Of a stretch of 14,294 nucleotides of DNA, positions 7,434 to 14,294 are shown one piece after another. Source of the DNA: Paraktedonobacter sp035294465 (lineage in GTDB: Bacteria > Chloroflexota > Ktedonobacteria > Ktedonobacterales > Ktedonobacteraceae). Location of the stretch: positions 1-14,294 of the forward strand of contig DATGKW010000152.1 in the NCBI GenBank assembly GCA_035294465.1. The letters run 5' to 3'. Below the pieces are notes generated by a model that had not been told where the DNA came from, searched no databases, and saw only the letters and a list, made by a program, of their open reading frames with translations. Position 1 is the stretch's first letter. Each line of letters starts with the position of its first letter. The translations under genes were made by a program, and so were the position numbers.

Positions 7434-8333
7434 ATGACAAGCACGAGGCTCGCCAATCAGCAGGCAAATACGCCACTTTTTCTGGGTATAGGATTGGGCG
7501 TCGTTCTTCTCGCGCTGATTGCGATCATTGGTCATGTGCTCTCGGTGCGGGCGAAATTGCGGCGTGCGCATCAGGCGGGGCGCACGGTTTCAGCCGATAT
7601 TTCGCCGGATGGTACCCCCTTGACGACCGTCTTGCACAATGGTAAGGCGGGCGACCCGATTAACATCCAGATAGGAGGCACCAGCGGCCAGATTGGCGCG
7701 GCCTTTGCTCTGGCCGGTTGGTACCGCGCAGACGAAATCGATCTCATCACCTCGGTACGTATCAGCGTTGACTCGATACTTGGCCGTGCGTACTCTACTG
7801 CTCCGGTGAGCAATCTCTATCTCTTCGGGCGCAAAGAGGATCTGGCGTTTGAGCGGCCCGGCCATAGTGTGCGCCAGCGCGATCATATTCGCCTCTGGCA
7901 AACGACACAGCAAGGGAGTGATGGCCGACCAATCTGGATAGGCAGTGCTACAAAGGATATTAAGGTTGAGCTTTCAAAAACCAATCACCTGCCTACTCAT
8001 GGCATCGCGCCCGATATAGATGACGAGCGATCTCTGGTGGTTTCTGAACTGGCTCAAACGGGCTATGTCGTGGCGGAGACAACTCGTCCTGGATTTGGCA
8101 AAGAGACGCATGGCTTCAACGGCGGAGGTGATCCCTATGTGACCGATGGCCAGGTCGCTGTGTTAACCCTGGCGAATGTCCCTACTCCTCCTCTTGTCGA
8201 GCATGTGCATAGCCCGCTACTCGCACGCCTTGCCAAACGCTTCGCTGGAGTTGTCCGTGACCGCTTGCCCAAAGAAGGCCGCGAGCGTGCTGCTCGCGAG
8301 CGAGAACGCCTGACATCGAGCACGCCGTCATAA
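7434..8333 (+). CDS. Membrane-anchored LssY_C domain protein
   Basis: A 299-residue protein with one N-terminal transmembrane helix (about 14-37, FLGIGLGVVLLALIAIIG) followed by basic residues. The core resembles the LssY C-terminal domain: DPINIQIGGTSGQIGAAFALAGW (74-96), ITSVRISVDSILGRAYSTAPVSNLYLFGRKEDLAFE (105-140), the H-rich RQRDHIRLW (147-155) and GRPIWIGSATKDIKVEL (164-180), then HGIAPDIDDERSLVVSEL (189-206). The C-terminus is strongly basic and charged (about 264-293). GAGG at 7421-7424 lies nine bases before the ATG. The function of this domain is not established; in other bacteria it is found alone or joined to DedA-like or phosphatase membrane proteins. The stop is only 24 bases from the convergent stop of the next gene. 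Confidence 0.75.
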   Translation: MTSTRLANQQANTPLFLGIGLGVVLLALIAIIGHVLSVRAKLRRAHQAGRTVSADISPDGTPLTTVLHNGKAGDPINIQIGGTSGQIGAAFALAGWYRADEIDLITSVRISVDSILGRAYSTAPVSNLYLFGRKEDLAFERPGHSVRQRDHIRLWQTTQQGSDGRPIWIGSATKDIKVELSKTNHLPTHGIAPDIDDERSLVVSELAQTGYVVAETTRPGFGKETHGFNGGGDPYVTDGQVAVLTLANVPTPPLVEHVHSPLLARLAKRFAGVVRDRLPKEGRERAARERERLTSSTPS

Positions 8334-8357
8334 ACCGGCGCGAATATTTTGCCATGA

Positions 8358-8864
8358 TTATTGCTCGTCATGGAAGGCCGCGCGGTAATAGGCCATTTGT
8401 GTCGGGGCCTCTTCAACCCCTACCATAATTGTCTGAAGGTTTGCGGTAGTGTAGGCAGCCAGTTCTCTGCGTAGTTCCTGGCAGATATACTCGGCCAGGC
8501 GCTCGGCGGTTGAGTTATCAATTGGTAACGGAATAACATCCTCGCGTGGGAAAACATAGCGCTTCTCGCCGAAGCGAATTTCCCAGGAGCCGGCTTGCTC
8601 ATGCATCTCCAGGTGTGGATTGTGGAGCGGCAGCAGAAAGTGATGGTTGAGGCGGCGGCAAATTTCACGAGTCGTCTGTTTGAGAATCGTGAAGTCAAAG
8701 ATCAGCTTATCGTCGCCGAGTGTTCCCTCCAGTTCTACCAGCACGCCGTAGTTATGCCCATGCAGGCGCTCACACTTGCCGCCAAAGGTGACGAAATGTG
8801 CCGAACTGAACCGCAGATAGCCGCCTTCCACCTTGATTTTACGTAGAATAGTTGCGTTCTCCAT
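8358..8864 (-). CDS. 6-pyruvoyl-tetrahydropterin synthase / QueD family protein
   Basis: A 168-residue pterin enzyme that acts on dihydroneopterin triphosphate. Zinc ligands are His23 in FSSAHFV and His36/His38 in CERLHGHNYG; Cys31 of the same motif is the catalytic thiol. NHH (73-75) matches the catalytic DHH of QueD but with Asn in place of Asp. DNSTAERLAEYI (116-127) corresponds to the ENPTSE segment, and VEEAPTQ (150-156) holds the substrate-binding Glu. About 30 extra residues (roughly 80-110, with WEIRFGEKRYVFP) separate these, as in a longer subgroup of the family. I chose the ATG at 8864 because AAAGGA precedes it and the fold begins at once; an ATG at 8921 would add 19 residues and overlap the inverted repeat. 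Product could be 6-carboxy-tetrahydropterin (queuosine path) or another pterin. Confidence 0.88.
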   Translation of the reverse strand: MENATILRKIKVEGGYLRFSSAHFVTFGGKCERLHGHNYGVLVELEGTLGDDKLIFDFTILKQTTREICRRLNHHFLLPLHNPHLEMHEQAGSWEIRFGEKRYVFPREDVIPLPIDNSTAERLAEYICQELRRELAAYTTANLQTIMVGVEEAPTQMAYYRAAFHDEQ

Positions 8865-8921
8865 AAAAAAAACTTTTTCCTTTCTCCCGCGAATACTGGC
8901 ACAGCAAAGCTGCGTAAACAA

Positions 8922-8967
8922 TTTATAGTAATGTTGTGAAACACGCGTTTCACAACATTACTATAAA
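8922..8967. repeat. Perfect 21-base inverted repeat with 4-base loop
   Basis: Bases 8922-8942 are the exact reverse complement of 8947-8967, with ACGC between. The arm reads TTTATAGTAATGTTGTGAAA plus C. It lies in the 332-base divergent gap between the QueD-family gene and the SCP2 gene, 58 bases from the former's start. There is no T-tract on either side, so it does not look like a terminator. By symmetry each strand has GTGAAA and TACTAT separated by 17 bases, a weak promoter layout. An operator overlapping the QueD-family promoter is a reasonable reading. The stretch 8968-9109 shows nothing recognisable. Confidence 0.75.
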
Positions 8968-9109
8968 CCAGGCGAGCACCGCAGATGCGAGCAAGCGTTT
9001 GTGATGAAAAATCAGATAGCCTCTTAGCGATGCAGAGAAAGCATACCATCAGGTAAGCCTGGGAACAAGAGAGACCCTGGTTTAAGGAAATTTTTGTTAA
9101 CTGGCAACC

Positions 9110-9139
9110 TGGACAGTGTTTGAATTCGGCTGTTATACT
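9110..9139 (+). promoter_or_regulatory. Promoter for the SCP2-domain gene
   Basis: TGGACA at 9110-9115 (one mismatch to the -35 consensus), an 18-base spacer, and the extended -10 TGTTATACT ending at 9139. The predicted start near 9146 gives a leader of about 50 bases containing the AAGGAG ribosome binding site at 9181-9186, ten bases before the ATG. Confidence 0.55.
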
Positions 9140-9196
9140 TAGAGAGTGTCAACGACAGGGACCGTTCCTGCAAAAACAAGAAGGAGAAGATGATAC

Positions 9197-9520
9197 ATGA
9201 CAGTTGCTGAGAGCTTTGAAACAATGGTGACACTATTTAACCCCAACGCTGCGGGCAGCATGAACAAAACGCTCCAGTGGAACATCACCGGCGAGGAGGC
9301 CGGCAAATACGCGCTGAAAGTCGCCAATGGTACTTGCGAACTTATTAAAGGCGGCGTCGAAAAGCCCGATATGACTCTTACTATGGCCGACAAAGACTGG
9401 CTGGCCATTGCCGATGGCAAATTGGATCCCATGAACGCCTTCGCTACCGGCAAACTGAAAGTCGCCGGCGATATGATGCTGGCTATGAAAATTCAGCAGC
9501 TCTTTCCGATCAAACGCTAA
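9197..9520 (+). CDS. SCP2 sterol-binding domain protein
   Basis: A 107-residue single-domain protein of the SCP2 lipid-carrier fold. The central pattern ALKVANGTCELIKGGVEKPDMTLTMADKDWLAIADGKLDPMNAF is diagnostic: a short beta strand, a Gly turn, PDMTLTM (57-63), then the DWLAIADGKLDP helix and turn (67-78). ATGKLKVAGDMMLAMKIQQLF (82-102) is the closing strand and helix that line the hydrophobic pocket. No signal peptide is seen, so it is cytoplasmic. The family binds fatty acyl chains, sterols or similar hydrophobic ligands; the ligand here is unknown. It has its own promoter and is followed by a strong hairpin, so it is probably monocistronic. Confidence 0.88.
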   Translation: MTVAESFETMVTLFNPNAAGSMNKTLQWNITGEEAGKYALKVANGTCELIKGGVEKPDMTLTMADKDWLAIADGKLDPMNAFATGKLKVAGDMMLAMKIQQLFPIKR

Positions 9521-9562
9521 TCCTCTTTTCCATATAGCCTATCCATAAGAACAACAGGACTG

Positions 9563-9594
9563 GCCTGGCTGCCTTCCCTGGAAGGGAGCCAGGC
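9563..9594. terminator. Strong hairpin after the SCP2 gene
   Basis: GCCTGGCT (9563-9570) pairs with AGCCAGGC (9587-9594); after one G-G mismatch the stem continues with CCTTC (9572-9576) and GAAGG (9581-9585) around a CCTG loop. It begins 42 bases after the SCP2 stop. There is no run of T after it, so it is a strong structure in the right place but not a textbook intrinsic terminator. Confidence 0.5.
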
Positions 9595-9727
9595 TCGTTC
9601 CAGAGCATCTCGAAAGTCCCGATTGATGTGGAAGAGGTGTGGATGATACGATACCCCTATCTCCGTTCTCTTGTCGATTACCTGATCTGACTATAACAAG
9701 TGTCACACACGACTATTGGAGGATATC

Positions 9728-11419
9728 ATGGTATCTGATCCCAAACAGCGAAGCCGGCTGATTACAGATGGGCGTGATCGTGCCGGCGCGCGTGCCATGC
9801 TTAAAGCTATTGGTTTCACCGATGATGATCTGGCCCGCCCAATCATTGGCGTTGCCAACACCTGGACCGAAACCATGCCCTGCAATTACCATCTGCGCCG
9901 CCTGGCCGCCAGGGTGAAAGAGGGCATCCGCGCGGCTGGTGGCACGCCGATGGAGTTTAATACCATCGCCGTCAGCGATGGGGTGGTCATGGGCACCGAA
10001 GGAATGAAAGCCTCCCTGGTGAGTCGCGAGATCATTGCCGATTCGATTGAACTGGTCGGACGCGGTCATATGTTTGATGCCATGATCGCCCTGGTCGGAT
10101 GCGACAAAACGATGCCAGGGGCTTCGCTGGCGCTGATCCGGCTGAATGTACCCTGCCTGATTCTCTATGGCGGCTCGATTGCGCCTGGACGTTTTCGGGG
10201 CAAAGACGTGACAGTGGGTGATGTCTACGAAGCAATTGGGGCTGCGGCGGCGGGCAAGATGAGCGATGCGGACCTACGCGAACTGGAAAATGCCGCCTGT
10301 CCCGGGGCGGGTGCATGTGGGGGCCAGTTTACCGCCAATACTATGGCGATGGTTCTGGAGTTTCTCGGTCTTTCCCCGCTGGGCACTGCAAGCGTTCCCG
10401 CCGTTGACCCACGCAAAGATGAAGTTGCGAGGAACTGTGGCCAGCTTCTGATGGATCTTCTGCGACGCGGAGTAACCCCTCGCGATATTTTAACGCGGCA
10501 GGCGTTTGAGAATGCCATCGCGGGTGTAGCGGCGTCAGGTGGCTCTACCAACGCGGTGCTGCATCTGCTGGCGATGGCCCGCGAGGCCGGTATACCCCTC
10601 AGCATTGATGATTTTGATGCGATTAGCCGGCGCACGCCGCTTCTGGCCGACTTGAAACCGGGTGGGCGCTATGTAGCAGTTGACCTTGACCGCGCTGGCG
10701 GGGTACCCCTCCTGGTCCAGCGACTTGTTACAGCCGGTCTGGTTGACGGGCAGCAGATGACGCCGAGCGGACGAACGCTTGGCGAAGAGGCAGGTATGGC
10801 TGTAGAAACGCCCGGACAGGATGTGGTGCGACCTCTTTCCAACCCTCTCAAGCCGAGCGGAGGGTTGGTTATTCTCAAGGGGAATCTCGCGTCGGAGGGG
10901 TGTGTAGTTAAGGTAGCGGGGCATGAGCGCCCGTACCATCGCGGACCCGCTCGCGTCTTCGACCGCGAGGAAGATGCTATGCGCGCCGTGACTCAAGGTG
11001 AAATCAAGTCCGGAGATGTAGTGGTCATTCGCTATGAAGGTCCACGGGGCGGGCCGGGAATGCGTGAGATGCTAGGAGTAACCGGTGCGATTGTTGGGGC
11101 CGGGCTTGGCGAAACTGTGGCATTGCTTACCGATGGTCGCTTCAGCGGGGCCACGCGAGGGTTGATGGTGGGCCATATCGCACCCGAGGCGGCAAGCGGT
11201 GGACCCCTTGCCGTACTGCAAGAGGGGGACAGTATTGTCATCGATATTCAGGAGCGTCGTCTCGATGTCGAGTTGCCTGACGCTGAGATCGCTGCTCGCC
11301 TGTCAAAGTGGCGGGAACCTGCCCCGCGCTATACCGGTGGAGTCTTTGCCAAGTATGCCGCGCTGGTTGCGTCAGCCTCGGAGGGAGCTATCACGCGACC
11401 GAGCGTTTCATCAACTTGA
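9728..11419 (+). CDS. ilvD: Dihydroxy-acid dehydratase IlvD
   Basis: IlvD dehydrates 2,3-dihydroxy-isovalerate and the methylvalerate homologue in valine, leucine and isoleucine synthesis, using an iron-sulfur cluster and Mg2+. The 563-residue protein has the normal length. The cluster cysteines are visible: Cys52 in ETMPCNYHL, Cys125 in the signature VGCDKTMPGA (123-132) and Cys197 in CPGAGACGGQFTANTM (191-206). The second signature, ALLTDGRFSGATRG, lies near residue 465. I chose the ATG at 9728 because GGAGG at 9718-9722 precedes it by five bases; a TTG at 9716 overlaps that site. TTGTCG (9671-9676) and TATAAC (9692-9697) could form a weak promoter. The gene stands apart from other ilv genes, and I see no T-box or leader peptide in the 207 bases ahead. 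Confidence 0.96.
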   Translation: MVSDPKQRSRLITDGRDRAGARAMLKAIGFTDDDLARPIIGVANTWTETMPCNYHLRRLAARVKEGIRAAGGTPMEFNTIAVSDGVVMGTEGMKASLVSREIIADSIELVGRGHMFDAMIALVGCDKTMPGASLALIRLNVPCLILYGGSIAPGRFRGKDVTVGDVYEAIGAAAAGKMSDADLRELENAACPGAGACGGQFTANTMAMVLEFLGLSPLGTASVPAVDPRKDEVARNCGQLLMDLLRRGVTPRDILTRQAFENAIAGVAASGGSTNAVLHLLAMAREAGIPLSIDDFDAISRRTPLLADLKPGGRYVAVDLDRAGGVPLLVQRLVTAGLVDGQQMTPSGRTLGEEAGMAVETPGQDVVRPLSNPLKPSGGLVILKGNLASEGCVVKVAGHERPYHRGPARVFDREEDAMRAVTQGEIKSGDVVVIRYEGPRGGPGMREMLGVTGAIVGAGLGETVALLTDGRFSGATRGLMVGHIAPEAASGGPLAVLQEGDSIVIDIQERRLDVELPDAEIAARLSKWREPAPRYTGGVFAKYAALVASASEGAITRPSVSST

Positions 11420-11472
11420 TGAGCGCGAAATGTCAGAGACAAAGCAGCTTTGCGAGGTCGCTCGCTGTGCCA

Positions 11473-11502
11473 TGTGTGATCCTCTGGCCAGAGGATCACA
11501 CA
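11473..11502. terminator. Perfect 30-base palindrome between convergent genes
   Basis: TGTGTGATCCTCTGG (11473-11487) is followed directly by its exact reverse complement (11488-11502). As RNA it folds to a long GC-containing hairpin on either strand. It lies 53 bases past the ilvD stop and overlaps the last codon and stop of the ABC exporter gene. Position fits a bidirectional terminator, but neither strand shows a T-tract. Confidence 0.55.
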
Positions 11503-13790
11503 GAACCACTTGTAGTCTCCATCCCCCTGTTAGCAAGCTGGCTTTGTATCAATCGAGCATAATATCCGTTTTTCTCCAGCAATTCCTGGTGTGAGCCGGA
11601 CTCTACAATGCATCCATCGTCCAGCACGAAAATGCAATCGGCGGTACAAACGGTGCTGAGACGATGAGCGATGACAATTTGTGTGCATTTCAAGCTCCTC
11701 AAATTCTGCTCTATCATGCGTTCGGTGGCGACATCTAATGCGCTTGTTGCCTCATCAAGAAGGAGCATGCCAGGTTTATGCGCTAATGCGCGGGCGAGGG
11801 CGAGGCGCTGGCGCTGTCCACCGGAAAGTACGCTGCCGCCTTCTGCAATGAATGTTTCATACCTCATTGGCATGTGGAGAATATCATCATGCAGAGCTGC
11901 CGTTTGTGCAGCTTTAACTATCTGTTCCATCGTAATATCAGGGTGATTGAAGGCAATATTTTGTCGGATTGTTCCGCTAAAAAGGTGTACGTCTTGCATG
12001 ACAGCGCCGATCTGGGCGCGTACCGCTGGCAAATCGAGTGTGTGCAATGGGATACTATCATAGAGAATCTCTCCTTCTGTTGGTATGCACAAACCCAGAA
12101 GGAGCTTTCCTAGCGTGCTCTTTCCTGATCCTGTGCGCCCCACAATCGCGATTCTCTGCCCTGGATAGATCTGTATATTGATGTTTTTGAGGACTTCTGG
12201 CGCGTGAGGATCATAGCGAAAACTCACCTGTTTAAGCTGAATGTGCCCGGTCAGGCGAGGTGGTTGGCACACAGCTTGCATGTCTTGCTCCGCTTTAGCA
12301 TCTGTTACATCGCTCAAACGTTCGAGGTGAGAGCGAGCCATTTGCAAGAGTTGTCCGCTATTTGCTAGAGAGGAGAGCGGCATCAGGAATTCGCCGGCTA
12401 ATGTACTCAAAGCAAGCATCGTGCCTATTTGCAGAGTGCCGTTCAGTACCTCATTTGTGCCTATCCAGAGGAGTGTGAGAGGAGCCAGGGTGTTTAACAT
12501 ACTTATAAATGTGCTGACGATGGATGTGGTGTAGTCCAGGCGTACTGATATATTTAGCTGTTTCAAAAAGAAATTGGACCAGCGCTGAAACGCCCTGTGC
12601 TCTGCTCCGGCGGCTTTCAGTGAGGCAATACTTGTGAGCATTTCCGTGACATACCCCTGAGATTCTCCTATGGCGTCCAACTCGCGGCGGGCCAATTTGC
12701 GAACGGGACCATGGGTTGCAACCAGCAGAATAATTTGGAGCAAACCGATAACCAGCGCAATACTCCCAAATATGAACGAGAATGAGAATAAAATCACCAG
12801 ATAGATCAAGACCATACTGCCGTCGAGAATGCTCGAAACCAGTTCGCTACTGATCAGATCGCGAATGGCGGTATTACTCGCCACGCGGGCCAGAATGTCC
12901 CCGCTTGAGCGCTGCTGAAAGAAGCGCAGCGGAAGTTTGAGCAGATGCTCGAAAAAAGTAGATGTAAGTGAAACATCTATATGGGCTTGCAAGTAGATTA
13001 GCAGTGATGCGCGTGCGAGCATAGTCACCAGTTGAGCAAAAAGTATGATGAGCAGGCCCAGGCCCAGGAGAGGAAGCAGCGTAGCCATCCTGGATGGAAT
13101 AGCGGTATCTACAACGAATTTGGTAAAGAGTGGGATAGTCAGACCAAATGCTTGTAACAGAAGAGAAGCGCCTATGATTTGTAGGAATAGAAAGGGAGAT
13201 CGCTTGAGATACTGTGCGAGATACGCCCGTAATGAGATCGATGCTCCGGCCGTGTGCCTATCAAACTCTCTACCTGGTTCTAACATAATGACAATGCCGG
13301 TAAAACCTGCATCAAACTCTTGAGCGCTCAGTCGTCTATGCCCTGAAGCGGGATCAACAATATCAACGAAAGACGAGGACCAGCGCTCGACGACTACAAA
13401 GTGGTTAAATTCCCAATGGACAATAGCAGGCAGGGTAACGAAACGAAAATCATTGACCTGTAATGAGATGGTTCTGACCCTTAAACCATAGCGACGCGCA
13501 GTTTGAACGATGCGCAAGGCCGATAGACCATCTCGGCCGGTTCCCGCGTTTTTATAAATCTCTGAGATACTGGTCTTGCGCCCATAATAGCCAAGAATCA
13601 TGGCTAAGCAGGCTGCTCCACACTCTACCATATTCATTTGTAGGAGTTCTGGGACTTTCCGCCTGAATAGATGTAAATGAGATAAAATAGTTAGATATAT
13701 GAATGTAAAGCGGGGAAGGATATCTTCCTCCTGCTTCCTCCTATATGCTTCCAGGGCTTTTTCTCGAAAAAAAGGGTGAAATGGCCTCAT
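11496..13790 (-). CDS. Peptidase C39-containing ABC exporter (bacteriocin/RiPP type)
   Basis: A 764-residue membrane exporter that should cleave a leader peptide after a double-Gly-type site and export the core. The peptidase C39 domain (about 46-170) has VPELLQMNMVECGAA with the oxyanion Gln51 and catalytic Cys57, His130 in NHFVVV and Asp146 in VDPASG. Six membrane helices lie at about 195-465. The ATPase domain (about 516-755) is complete: Walker A GRTGSGKST (551-559), Q-loop VMQD, signature LSGGQ (655-659), Walker B MLLLDE (675-680) and switch His709. The phrase GRDGLSA (85-91) recalls NHLM and lanthipeptide exporters. The first 45 residues are extra for this family. GAGGAG seven bases before the ATG supports the start. 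By eye the region is less GC-rich than ilvD, which may reflect transfer. Confidence 0.9.
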   Translation of the reverse strand: MRPFHPFFREKALEAYRRKQEEDILPRFTFIYLTILSHLHLFRRKVPELLQMNMVECGAACLAMILGYYGRKTSISEIYKNAGTGRDGLSALRIVQTARRYGLRVRTISLQVNDFRFVTLPAIVHWEFNHFVVVERWSSSFVDIVDPASGHRRLSAQEFDAGFTGIVIMLEPGREFDRHTAGASISLRAYLAQYLKRSPFLFLQIIGASLLLQAFGLTIPLFTKFVVDTAIPSRMATLLPLLGLGLLIILFAQLVTMLARASLLIYLQAHIDVSLTSTFFEHLLKLPLRFFQQRSSGDILARVASNTAIRDLISSELVSSILDGSMVLIYLVILFSFSFIFGSIALVIGLLQIILLVATHGPVRKLARRELDAIGESQGYVTEMLTSIASLKAAGAEHRAFQRWSNFFLKQLNISVRLDYTTSIVSTFISMLNTLAPLTLLWIGTNEVLNGTLQIGTMLALSTLAGEFLMPLSSLANSGQLLQMARSHLERLSDVTDAKAEQDMQAVCQPPRLTGHIQLKQVSFRYDPHAPEVLKNINIQIYPGQRIAIVGRTGSGKSTLGKLLLGLCIPTEGEILYDSIPLHTLDLPAVRAQIGAVMQDVHLFSGTIRQNIAFNHPDITMEQIVKAAQTAALHDDILHMPMRYETFIAEGGSVLSGGQRQRLALARALAHKPGMLLLDEATSALDVATERMIEQNLRSLKCTQIVIAHRLSTVCTADCIFVLDDGCIVESGSHQELLEKNGYYARLIQSQLANRGMETTSGSV

Positions 13791-13823
13791 GTTTTTCTCC
13801 TCTTCAATTTGCTGGCAAGTCTT

Positions 13824-14024
13824 TCATTTATCTATCAATCGATTATAGATTTCCCATAAATCTGAAGCATTCGTAGTCCTCTCAAGCGATTTAGCAGGAA
13901 TATAAAGGTAGCGGGCAATCTCTTCGTGCCTGCCTTCCGCGTCTGCCTCCTCGCAAAGATATGAATGCGGGGAGAAGTAGTCGTGTTTGTAGCACCGAGG
14001 AAAATGAGAAAAGTACATAGACAT
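13824..14024 (-). CDS. Small ORF upstream of the exporter, unrecognised
   Basis: A 66-codon frame starting MSMYFSHFPRCYKHDYF and ending DLWEIYNRLIDK, with two Cys (positions 11 and 24), many Tyr/His near the start and a charged second half. It ends 33 bases before the exporter ATG and reads in the same direction, so it would be co-transcribed. No Shine-Dalgarno sequence precedes the ATG at 14024 or the one six bases later, and an in-frame TGA stands close upstream (14040-14042). It could be a peptide substrate of the exporter, the remnant of a larger gene, or not translated. There is no double-Gly leader motif and no dense Cys/Ser/Thr core, which counts against a typical lanthipeptide precursor. 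Confidence 0.4.
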   Translation of the reverse strand: MSMYFSHFPRCYKHDYFSPHSYLCEEADAEGRHEEIARYLYIPAKSLERTTNASDLWEIYNRLIDK

Positions 14025-14223
14025 ATATGTATGTTGTGCTCAGGTAATTCGTCGGTTGCAAAGGAGATGTTTCGGCGAGAGGTATCGCGCCAGCTTCGAG
14101 GATGCGGATTTTTAACTCGTGAGCAGGAAGGTAGAGAAGGTTGACCTACCGCTGACCTGCAAAGTTTTAGTTCTTGAGTAAGTGGGAAGACGCAGACAAG
14201 TTTGAAAGAAAGGAAGAGTGCTC

Positions 14224-14294
14224 ATGATCCCTAACCGTCGTGATTGCGAGGGAACAGAGAAGAAACTTTCCGACCAGTTTGTTGAGTTTATTGA
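14224..14294 (+). CDS. Start of an unidentified gene running off the right edge
   Basis: An ATG at 14224 with an AAGGAAGAG ribosome binding site about six bases upstream opens a frame that continues to the end of the window. Only 23 residues are visible, MIPNRRDCEGTEKKLSDQFV followed by EFI, which is too little to name a family. It is divergent from the small ORF and exporter. The 199-base gap (14025-14223) holds TTGACC at 14141-14146 as a possible -35 box but no convincing -10. Given the position it may belong to the same peptide-export locus, for example a precursor or modifying enzyme, but this is a guess from context only. Confidence 0.5.
   Translation, partial: MIPNRRDCEGTEKKLSDQFVEFI

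Noticed and set aside
8865..8921. N-terminal extension of the QueD-family protein from an ATG at 8921
   Set aside because: The 19 added residues do not resemble the family and would place the start against the inverted repeat; the ATG at 8864 has AAAGGA upstream.
9595..9727. Possible T-box or leader-peptide attenuator before ilvD
   Set aside because: I found no T-box consensus, no run of Val, Leu or Ile codons in a short ORF, and no terminator-antiterminator pair.

Overview
The window reads as ordinary chromosomal DNA of a free-living bacterium with coenzyme F420. The mix of a CofD/CofC pair, a stand-alone FbiB-type nitroreductase, F420-type oxidoreductases, an LssY_C protein and a bacteriocin-type peptidase/ABC transporter, at moderate GC by eye, suggests Chloroflexota, most likely Ktedonobacteria. 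That assignment is inferred from gene content and family resemblance; there is no rRNA or other marker here.

Left block (1-3562, all + strand): an F420 cluster. It holds the end of an FMN nitroreductase related to the FbiB C-terminal domain, cofD (fbiA), cofC (fbiD-type, with an internal insertion), a small PPOX-class F420-binding protein, and a dimethylargininase/arginine-deiminase-fold enzyme. The first three genes are almost contiguous; the last two follow after 64 and 44 bases. The logic is to build the F420-0 core, reduce the dehydro form, then use the cofactor.

Middle-left block (3720-7122, all - strand): a class I SAM methyltransferase, an LLM (luciferase-like, probably F420-dependent) oxidoreductase and a lipoprotein glycoside hydrolase of family 3. 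The gap between the first two holds a short open stretch that may be the eroded end of a lost gene.

Middle block (7123-11419): a + strand membrane-anchored LssY_C protein converges on a - strand 6-pyruvoyl-tetrahydropterin synthase/QueD-family gene. An SCP2-domain protein and ilvD (dihydroxy-acid dehydratase) follow on the + strand. The QueD-SCP2 divergent gap contains a perfect 21-base inverted repeat. The GH3-LssY_C divergent gap contains an imperfect 20-base inverted repeat. Extended -10 promoters with the same core precede the LssY_C and SCP2 genes.

Right block (11473-14294): a perfect 30-base palindrome separates ilvD from a convergent 764-residue peptidase C39/ABC exporter of the type that cleaves and exports leader-containing peptides. 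Its first 45 residues look foreign to the family. Just upstream lies a 66-codon small ORF without a convincing ribosome binding site, and a divergent gene with a good one runs off the right edge. This is the edge of a probable ribosomal-peptide (RiPP/bacteriocin) locus and the part most likely to hold something undescribed.
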